Shown here: in pieces, positions 1 through 3,980 of the stretch | Layout: every line of letters begins with the position of its first letter | Numbering within the stretch: the first letter of the stretch is position 1 | Source: Desulfurococcales archaeon | GTDB lineage: Archaea > Thermoproteota > Thermoprotei_A > Sulfolobales > NBVN01 | Direction: 5' to 3' | NCBI GenBank assembly: GCA_027061705.1 | Contig: JAMOVB010000150.1 | Location: 1-5,696 of the forward strand | DNA: 5,696 nucleotides | The notes under the pieces: generated by a model | What the model was told of the DNA's origin: nothing | Databases searched by the model: none | Seen by the model: only the letters and a program-made list of their open reading frames with translations | Position numbers and translations under genes: made by a program

Positions 1-323
1 ACGTCATTCTCACCGAAACCCGCCCTCGCCCTCCTCCCGCGCTCGCGTAGGTCTAGTATGACGGCGAACCTAATCCAATCATACTTACTCCTCCCGTACT
101 TAACGAATAGTTTGTCAAGGCTCAACCCCCCGCCATCGTCGACAACCCTGCAGGCTTCCGTGAATATTATGTAGGCAACCTCAGCGACATCAAGTAAACG
201 CCCCTCCCTCGCCGGGACGCCCAGCTTTAGCCTATCTAGGACTGCCTCGCACCCCGTAGTCAGCAGTCGCCCACCCCTAACGCCGATGATGGCAAGCTCC
301 TCAGCCAACCTAAACGCCCCCAT
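1..323 (-). CDS. tRNA-splicing (tRNA-intron) endonuclease homologue, N-terminal part, runs off the left edge
   Basis: This minus-strand frame is open from an ATG at 323-321 to the window edge, giving 107 complete codons. Residues about 1-75 resemble the N-terminal domain of archaeal tRNA-intron endonucleases, including a hydrophobic LLDVAEVAYIIF segment at 43-54. Residues 81-104 read YDWIRFAVILDLRERG followed by RRARAGFG. That matches the start of the family's catalytic-fold domain, whose usual form is Y.VYRDLRERGY.V..GFKFG. Family knowledge: the enzyme cuts bulge-helix-bulge motifs to remove tRNA introns. The catalytic Tyr, His and Lys lie beyond the edge, so catalytic and structural subunits cannot be told apart. 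The divergence of the GFKFG element (here GFGEN) makes a structural subunit plausible. No Shine-Dalgarno precedes the ATG. A TTG at 308-306 is an alternative start that would fit the TATA box at about 334 as a leaderless transcript. Confidence 0.72.
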   Translation of the reverse strand, partial: MGAFRLAEELAIIGVRGGRLLTTGCEAVLDRLKLGVPAREGRLLDVAEVAYIIFTEACRVVDDGGGLSLDKLFVKYGRSKYDWIRFAVILDLRERGRRARAGFGEND

Positions 324-327
324 AACC

Positions 328-338
328 CTAATTTATAG
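328..338. promoter_or_regulatory. Shared, nearly palindromic TATA element between divergent genes
   Basis: The sequence ctaatttatag reads TTTATA on the plus strand and TATAAA on the minus strand. On the plus strand its centre at about 334 predicts a transcription start near 360. That start would sit just before the AGGTG (361-365), which precedes the mtnA TTG start by 6 nt. On the minus strand it would start RNA near 308, inside the annotated endonuclease ATG but at an in-frame TTG. The plus-strand role is the better supported one. The placement rule (TATA centre about 26 bp upstream of the start) is general archaeal knowledge; no start was measured. Confidence 0.5.
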
Positions 339-371
339 CCTAAATCAACATTTACATCTCAGGTGTGTTAA

Positions 372-1415
372 TTGCTTGAAGTCAAGCCCATCGAGTGGTT
401 GGGGGACAGGCTTAGATGGATAAACACTCTCGAACTGCCGTGGAAGCTTGAGTACGTGACTAGTACGGACTACGAGAGGGTTGCCGTGGCTATAGAGCGA
501 ATGGAGATTAGGGGCGCCCCCGCCATAGGTGTGGCGGCCGCATTCGCTGTCGCGTTAGCTGCAATACACTCGCAGGGAGGCCTGCCGGAGGTTAGGGAGG
601 CTGTCCTCAAAGCCATTAGGAGGCTTTCAAGAACTAGGCCGACGGCGGTCAACCTGTTCTGGGCGCTAGAGCGTATGGAGCGTGTTGTAAGGAGCTTCCC
701 GAGTGACGGGAGTGTCGAGGAGTTCGTTAGGCGGGTTGTTGAGGAGGCTAAGTCAATATATGAGGAGGATATCCGGACGAACAAGGCGATAGGTAGGGTC
801 GGGGCTGAGGTTATCGAGGATGGCGACACTATACTCACGCACTGCAACGCGGGTGCCCTAGCAACCGCTGGTTACGGCACGGCGTTAGGAGTAATCAGGG
901 CTGCTTGGGAGGAGGGTAAGAGGATTAAGGTTATAGCTACGGAGACTAGGCCGGTGCTTCAGGGAGCCAGGCTAACCGTGTGGGAGTTAAGGCAGGAGGG
1001 CATACCGGTCACGTTAATAACGGACAATATGGTTGGCTACGTAATGAGCAAGGGCCTAGTCGATAAAGTGGTTGTGGGGGCCGATAGAGTCCTGCTAAGC
1101 GGGCACGTGATCAATAAGATAGGGACGTACGTGATAGCGGCGCTGGCCGGCAGGCATGGCGTGCCCTTCTACGTAGCCGCACCTACCTCAACCATAGACC
1201 CCCGCACTAAGGTTGAGGATGTGGTTATTGAGGAGAGAAACCCGGAGGAAGTCAGGAGGGTTTTAGGGAAGCTACTGATAACAGTGCCGGACGTCCCTGT
1301 TCTTAACCCAGCATTCGATATAACGCCGCCAGAGCTGGTTGAGGGTGTCATAACCGAGAAGGGGATAGCGCGCAGGCCGTTTGAGGAGAGCTTAAGGAGA
1401 ATTATAGGCAAGTAA
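372..1415 (+). CDS. mtnA: S-methyl-5-thioribose-1-phosphate isomerase (aIF-2B-like family)
   Basis: The 347-residue protein is full length for MtnA, which converts methylthioribose-1-phosphate to methylthioribulose-1-phosphate in cytosolic methionine salvage. Visible family motifs, in order, are RGAPAIG (47-53), RPTAVNLFWALERM (89-102), THCNAGALATAGYGTALG (156-173) with the catalytic cysteine at 158, ETRPVLQGARLTVWEL (191-206), and GADR (236-239) with the catalytic aspartate at 238. These are followed by NKIGTY (248-253), PFYVAAPTSTID (265-276), EERNPEEV (287-294) and LNPAFDITPPELVEGVITEKGI (311-332). PFYVAAPTSTID and the NPAFDVTPPE-type ending favour MtnA over the related archaeal ribose-1,5-bisphosphate isomerase, which shares the fold. 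The start is a TTG placed 6 nt after AGGTG (361-365), a good match to the archaeal 16S 3' end. The gene is divergent from the endonuclease. It is followed at a distance of about 40-50 bp by the rubrerythrin gene, which appears to have its own promoter. Confidence 0.95.
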   Translation: MLEVKPIEWLGDRLRWINTLELPWKLEYVTSTDYERVAVAIERMEIRGAPAIGVAAAFAVALAAIHSQGGLPEVREAVLKAIRRLSRTRPTAVNLFWALERMERVVRSFPSDGSVEEFVRRVVEEAKSIYEEDIRTNKAIGRVGAEVIEDGDTILTHCNAGALATAGYGTALGVIRAAWEEGKRIKVIATETRPVLQGARLTVWELRQEGIPVTLITDNMVGYVMSKGLVDKVVVGADRVLLSGHVINKIGTYVIAALAGRHGVPFYVAAPTSTIDPRTKVEDVVIEERNPEEVRRVLGKLLITVPDVPVLNPAFDITPPELVEGVITEKGIARRPFEESLRRIIGK

Positions 1416-1429
1416 CGGCATCCTTATTT

Positions 1430-1455
1430 CCTTAAAACATTCTATTAAGGCGGAG
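1430..1455 (+). promoter_or_regulatory. Candidate promoter and Shine-Dalgarno of the rubrerythrin gene
   Basis: A TATA-like ccttaaaac (1430-1438) lies in the short gap after mtnA and predicts a transcription start around 1456-1461. A GGAG at 1452-1455 lies 8 nt before a TTG at 1464. The two elements compete, because a transcript starting near 1460 would lack the GGAG. The GGAG would serve read-through transcripts from mtnA. Both elements favour 1464 over the GTG at 1455 as the translation start. Confidence 0.4.
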
Positions 1456-1463
1456 TGATCGAA

Positions 1464-2054
1464 TTGGCCGCTAAACCCAAAACACTAGAAAACCTAGTTA
1501 AGGCGTTCATAGGGGAGAGCCAAGCACGCAACAGGTACACCTTCTACGCCAGCATAGCTAGGAAGGAGGGCTACGAGCAGATAGCTGAGGTGTTCACAAT
1601 AACAGCTGAGAACGAGAAGGAGCACGCGGAAACGCTATACAAGCTAGCAACCGACCTTGCCAGCAAGGCAGGCTTGTCAGGCCCGGTAACGGTTGAGGCT
1701 GCAGCACCTTTAGCCCTAGGAACTACTATCGAGAACCTGAAGGCGGCGATAGAGGGCGAGAATTACGAACACACTAAAATGTATCCCGAATTCGCCAGAA
1801 TAGCCGAGGAGGAAGGATACCCGGTAATCGCAGCTAGGCTACGCGCCATAGCGAAGGCTGAGGAGCATCATGAGGAGCGCTTCAGAAAGCTACTAAAGAT
1901 TCTTGAGGAGGGCACGGTATTCAAGAAGGGGAAGAAGGTTTGGTGGGTTTGCAGGAAGTGCGGGTACGTACACTACGGTGAGGAACCCCCGCAGAAATGT
2001 CCGTCCTGCGGCCATTCACGCAACTACTTCCAGCTTAAGTGCGAGGAATACTAA
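1464..2054 (+). CDS. Rubrerythrin (ferritin-like diiron domain plus rubredoxin-like domain)
   Basis: The protein has 196 residues from the TTG at 1464. An in-frame GTG at 1455 would add three residues, and the GGAG at 1452-1455 favours the TTG. The N-terminal four-helix ferritin-like domain carries the diiron signature: E18 in [10 protein letters not shown]51 and H54 in [10 protein letters not shown]99 and E102 in [14 protein letters not shown], and E133 with H136/E137 in AEEHHEERF. The C-terminal rubredoxin-like knuckles are C163/C166 (CRKCG) and C179/C182 (CPSCG), which bind one iron. Family knowledge: rubrerythrins reduce hydrogen peroxide in the cytosol of anaerobes and microaerophiles, taking electrons from rubredoxin or NAD(P)H-dependent partners. 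All expected ligands are present and the length is typical, so it looks functional. It is followed by a T-tract. Nothing links it to mtnA beyond orientation and closeness. Confidence 0.96.
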   Translation: MAAKPKTLENLVKAFIGESQARNRYTFYASIARKEGYEQIAEVFTITAENEKEHAETLYKLATDLASKAGLSGPVTVEAAAPLALGTTIENLKAAIEGENYEHTKMYPEFARIAEEEGYPVIAARLRAIAKAEEHHEERFRKLLKILEEGTVFKKGKKVWWVCRKCGYVHYGEEPPQKCPSCGHSRNYFQLKCEEY

Positions 2055-2082
2055 CGCTTCCCCAGGCATATCGCTTCACATC

Positions 2083-2087
2083 TTTTT
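2083..2087 (+). terminator. T-tract downstream of rubrerythrin
   Basis: Five consecutive T residues lie 29 nt after the rubrerythrin stop. Archaeal RNA polymerase terminates at T-rich tracts without needing a hairpin, and this is the only such run shortly after the gene. It is a short tract, so termination may be partial. Confidence 0.4.
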
Positions 2088-2145
2088 ACCCCGCGTGTCT
2101 CCATCCCCTCCCTGTTGAGGTCGTGGCAGGAACCTAATACGGAAA

Positions 2146-2176
2146 AGCACAAACGATACAACTTATCGTTTCTGCT
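2146..2176. repeat. Long inverted repeat (hairpin) between convergent genes
   Basis: AAACGATA (2151-2158) and TATCGTTT (2164-2171) are perfect inverted repeats around the 5-nt loop CAACT. After one C/C mismatch the symmetry continues with AGCA (2146-2149) and TGCT (2173-2176), giving 12 pairs in 13 columns. The element sits between the rubrerythrin gene and the convergent winged-helix gene. No T-run follows on either strand, so it is not an obvious terminator. It could be an operator, a processing hairpin, or a mobile-element relic. Only the symmetry is directly seen. Confidence 0.7.
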
Positions 2177-2194
2177 AGGCTCGAGAACAGCTCT

Positions 2195-2287
2195 TTAATC
2201 GCCTTCTAATGAAGCCTTACACACCGCGCACTTCAACTCCCCATAGCCTGCGGTAGAGGGAGGCGGGAGCCACAGCGCCTTAAGCCC
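2195..2287 (-). pseudogene. Possible remnant of a broken minus-strand reading frame with a CxxC pair
   Basis: The rest of the gene-free stretch 2055-2375 shows no intact gene, tRNA or guide RNA that I can recognise. On the minus strand, positions 2287-2195 read GLKALWLPPSTAGYGELKCA and then VCKASLEGD before a TAA. There is no start codon in a sensible place, and a TAG stands directly upstream at 2290-2288. After the TAA the same frame stays open, without a start, down to a TAG near 2055. The CAVC pair hints at half of a zinc knuckle. This may be a decayed gene or chance openness in GC-rich DNA. The family is not recognisable. Confidence 0.2.
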
Positions 2288-2375
2288 CTACTCCCACCGA
2301 GATTAGCGTTGGCCACGAGCATACTTGAAAACCAAACTAACAGAGCTTCAATACCGGTAGAACCCTGAACCTAAG

Positions 2376-3089
2376 CTAGCTACTCGGGTAGGGAATCATG
2401 GCAATCCATACTAACGCCGTGAAGGCCAGCGCGGCAGCTAGGTAAGCTACTAAGTATGTCCTCAAGTATGCCGACCTCAGAAGTAGGAGTGTTGCGTACC
2501 TCTGCATCGTCACTAGCTGAAGTGCTGAGGCGTTCGGGAACTCCGCACTGAGTAACTTAAAACTCATTACTAGAATGATGAGACCTACGACCGCCACCAG
2601 CGCAGTTACCGCTGGATTGAGTGACTCGTAGTACACCCTCCCCATAACCTCCAGCTTCGCCGGCATGCCGAGCAAGGACGTTAAAGTCATTATTGAGCCG
2701 CCCGCCAAGTACCAGATGCCGACGCCGACCCCAATCGAGCCTAGAGTGAACCTCCTCACATTATGCGACTTACAGAACTCCGATAATGTGTCGAGGACCG
2801 TCGGAGGGTCAAGCCTCTCCTCCTTAAGCATCGCCGCAACCCTCCTCCCCTTACCGGTTAGGCGGTACTTCCCGTCAATACCCTGCTTAACCAGCCCGGC
2901 AACCACCAGCCTCCTTAGGTGGTACGCGAACTTACTACTCTCCTCCAACTCTGAAGCACACATTAGGTCCGTGTAGGTCGAAGCGCCGTTTTCTAGCAGA
3001 TGCTCGAGTATCTTCCTGCGGTACTCGTTAGCCACGGCACGGGCAACCGCCTCATCACTCAACACCGCGCTCACCAACCTGCCCTTCAA
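2376..3089 (-). CDS. Winged-helix (ArsR-like) protein with three C-terminal transmembrane segments
   Basis: The 237-residue protein begins with a winged-helix DNA-binding domain at about residues 15-90. NEYRRKILEHLLENGASTYTDL forms the first helices, SSKFAYHLRRLVVAGLV (51-67) looks like the recognition helix and what follows, and KYRLTGKGRRVAAML (74-88) is the wing and closing helix. This pattern is ArsR/HTH_20-like. After a linker come hydrophobic stretches at about 115-138, 158-180 and 210-232, predicted to span the membrane. It is probably a membrane-anchored transcription regulator, but signal and target genes are unknown. The TTG start at 3089 is uncertain: no clear Shine-Dalgarno precedes it, although a weak TATA lies at a distance suiting a leaderless transcript. 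In-frame TTG 3077 and GTG 3074 are alternatives that would leave the domain intact. The gene stands alone, convergent with rubrerythrin and divergent from the decayed region to its right. Confidence 0.8.
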   Translation of the reverse strand: MKGRLVSAVLSDEAVARAVANEYRRKILEHLLENGASTYTDLMCASELEESSKFAYHLRRLVVAGLVKQGIDGKYRLTGKGRRVAAMLKEERLDPPTVLDTLSEFCKSHNVRRFTLGSIGVGVGIWYLAGGSIMTLTSLLGMPAKLEVMGRVYYESLNPAVTALVAVVGLIILVMSFKLLSAEFPNASALQLVTMQRYATLLLLRSAYLRTYLVAYLAAALAFTALVWIAMIPYPSS

Positions 3090-3106
3090 CCCGTTCCATT
3101 TAAGAA

Positions 3107-3116
3107 TATTTGTAAA
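3107..3116 (-). promoter_or_regulatory. Weak TATA-like box of the winged-helix gene
   Basis: On the minus strand this reads TTTACAAATA, centred about 23 bp upstream of the TTG at 3089, which fits a leaderless transcript. A second AT-rich candidate, TTCTTAAATG (3106-3097), would place the RNA start near 3076, close to the in-frame TTG 3077 and GTG 3074. The sequence does not decide between them. Confidence 0.35.
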
Positions 3117-3121
3117 GCGGA

Positions 3122-3625
3122 ATTTACAGGGGAGGCGGAACGCGGCTAACAGGCTCTAAGGCGCCCGGAACGGGCTCGGAGACCATTGAGGCCGTAGTCA
3201 ATGAAGTTGTTGAGGGTATCCTAGCTGCTTAGGAGGGGCTAGGCCGCCTAAAAGGTAAACCCATACCCGCTGACATAGTGAAGGATATGCTTAGGGAGAC
3301 ACTGCACGTAGCTGTTCACTATAGCGCACGCAACCCTCAGAACCCCTTACCCTGAACTCAAACGCTTTACTCACGAGAAAAGCGCGTTGGGCAAGTGCGT
3401 TGGCGAGATAGCGGCAGGAATCTTAGAACTAGTGGTTTCTGGAAAAGCTAGGTCTTAAGACACATACCATAGGGGGAGCACGTACAGGAACTCAAATACT
3501 ACCTAAACCTAGCGAGCCTACATATAAGCACTGACGAACTAAGGAAGCTCTATCAGCAAACAATAAAGCAAGCACAAGAAGGCAGGATAGGCGATGTAGT
3601 CAACAGTGTGTTAAGACAGGTGTAG
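3122..3625 (+). pseudogene. Decayed plus-strand protein gene of unrecognised family
   Basis: Three stretches read like protein but are broken. The first (3122-3355) includes SKAPGTGSETIEAVVNEVV, a TAG at 3230-3232, then KGKPIPADIVKDMLRETLHV and more up to a TGA at 3353. The second, shifted in frame, covers about 3339-3458 and reads PYPELKRFTHEKSALGKCVG and on to a TAA at 3456. The third (about 3473-3625) reads VQELKYYLNLASLHISTDEL and on to a TAG at 3623; it is preceded by an in-frame stop and has no start codon. The junction at about 3341-3352 makes sense as a small indel, with ARNPQNP followed by YPELK. The charged, helical character of the pieces supports former coding. It could be one gene or two adjacent small genes. 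I do not recognise the family. Sequencing error is unlikely to explain at least two stops and two frame changes. Confidence 0.5.
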
Positions 3626-3683
3626 AGAGTGGTTAAAAATAATTGAAGGGAATTTCGCATTAAACCGGAATTAGATATTCTGT

Positions 3684-3697
3684 GTACTTAGTACTTA
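3684..3697. repeat. Short tandem repeat of GTACTTA
   Basis: Two perfect adjacent copies of the 7-mer GTACTTA, followed by the similar GTTAGTG. It lies in AT-rich non-coding DNA between the decayed gene and the guide RNAs. No function is evident. Confidence 0.5.
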
Positions 3698-3751
3698 GTT
3701 AGTGCTGCTTAAGACGGGCGTGGAATACACGGTTTAGAGTTGTTTGTGATT

Positions 3752-3812
3752 GCATATCAGCTGAGACAGGTTTCTTCATTCTTTGGCGTCGTGCCTCGTT
3801 TCTCATCATCCT
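3752..3812 (-). ncRNA. C/D box sRNA candidate (23S rRNA 2'-O-methylation guide), minus strand
   Basis: Reading the minus strand there is a perfect C box ATGATGA (3809-3803), a C'-like ATGAAGA (3779-3773), exactly 12 nt of guide AACCTGTCTCAG (3772-3761), and a D box CTGA (3760-3757). The C to C' interval is 23 nt. No good D' box is visible in it; ACGA or GACG near 3792-3787 are poor candidates, so the D' guide is undefined. Family knowledge: archaeal C/D sRNAs bind L7Ae, Nop5 and fibrillarin, and methylate the base paired to the fifth guide position upstream of D. Guide positions 2 onward pair with UGAGACAGGUU, which I recall as the archaeal/eukaryal form of 23S rRNA near 2596-2606 (E. coli numbering). 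That predicts Gm at about 2599. A flanking stem is not evident, which is common for archaeal members. Ends are estimates. Confidence 0.72.
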
Positions 3813-3847
3813 TGGCTTAGTTTATTAGGGGTTAGATATCTGTTTGG
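3813..3847. promoter_or_regulatory. Divergent promoter region shared by two C/D box sRNAs
   Basis: On the plus strand TTTATTA (3821-3827, centre 3824) lies about 26 bp before 3850, just upstream of the plus sRNA C box at 3852. On the minus strand the palindrome AGATATCT (3834-3841) lies about 26 bp before 3812, just upstream of the minus sRNA C box, which begins at 3809. The symmetric spacing supports two face-to-face promoters with starts only about 38 bp apart. TTTATTA is also found upstream of reverse gyrase (3940-3946). The minus-strand TATA is the weaker match. Confidence 0.55.
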
Positions 3848-3911
3848 TTGAGTGATGACACGACGGTCTCCTGACCTGGCGGGGTGATGTCTCTTCTCTT
3901 CACTGAGTGCC
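3848..3911 (+). ncRNA. C/D box sRNA with two 12-nt guides (one matches 23S rRNA)
   Basis: The box pattern is near consensus: C box GTGATGA (3852-3858), guide CACGACGGTCTC (3859-3870), D' box CTGA (3871-3874), a 9-nt spacer, C' box GTGATGT (3884-3890), guide CTCTTCTCTTCA (3891-3902) and D box CTGA (3903-3906). Both guides are exactly 12 nt, as is typical in archaea. The D' guide pairs, except at its last base, with AGACCGUCGUG, recalled as the archaeal/eukaryal 23S-28S sequence at about 2587-2597 (E. coli numbering). By the fifth-nucleotide rule the target would be C2590, equivalent to yeast 25S Cm2959, which to my memory is guided by snR73. The D guide would pair with UGAAGAGAAGAG, which I could not assign. 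A TATA at 3821-3827 fits a start at about 3848-3850. The RNA lies 70 bp before reverse gyrase on the same strand. Confidence 0.9.
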
Positions 3912-3939
3912 CGATTACCGGGGTGTTGGAGGGAAATCC

Positions 3940-3975
3940 TTTATTAGAATCTTTTAAGCCCTCATAACTTGAGGT
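3940..3975 (+). promoter_or_regulatory. Promoter and Shine-Dalgarno of reverse gyrase
   Basis: TTTATTA (3940-3946) would start RNA near 3968-3970, just before GAGGT (3971-3975), which sits 5 nt upstream of the ATG at 3981. A second box, CTTTTAAG (3951-3958), would instead give a leaderless RNA starting at about 3980. The clear Shine-Dalgarno favours the first. Confidence 0.5.
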
Positions 3976-3980
3976 AGGGT

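Noticed and set aside
470..847. Long minus-strand open frame inside mtnA
   Set aside because: It lies antisense to a gene with full family motifs; its translation is Ser/Thr/Leu/Ala-rich, as expected of a shadow frame.
1903..2118. Plus-strand open frame overlapping the rubrerythrin 3' end
   Set aside because: It is out of frame with the conserved rubredoxin-like domain and gives an Arg/Pro-rich shadow translation.
2055..2375. A tRNA gene or CRISPR-like repeats in the gap
   Set aside because: I found no cloverleaf-compatible T-arm or acceptor pairing and no regularly spaced repeats; only one hairpin and a weak frame remnant are visible.
2570..2600. ATGATGA C-box-like string on the plus strand near 2576
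   Set aside because: It lies inside the winged-helix gene and no CTGA follows at a guide-length distance.
2665..2976. Plus-strand open frame antisense to the winged-helix gene
   Set aside because: It has no domain-like pattern and no Shine-Dalgarno; the opposite strand encodes a coherent DNA-binding and membrane protein.
3745..3764. Plus-strand GTGATTG followed by CTGA at 3761 as another C/D pair
   Set aside because: The C box is poor and the interval is too short for a guide; the same DNA is explained by the minus-strand sRNA.
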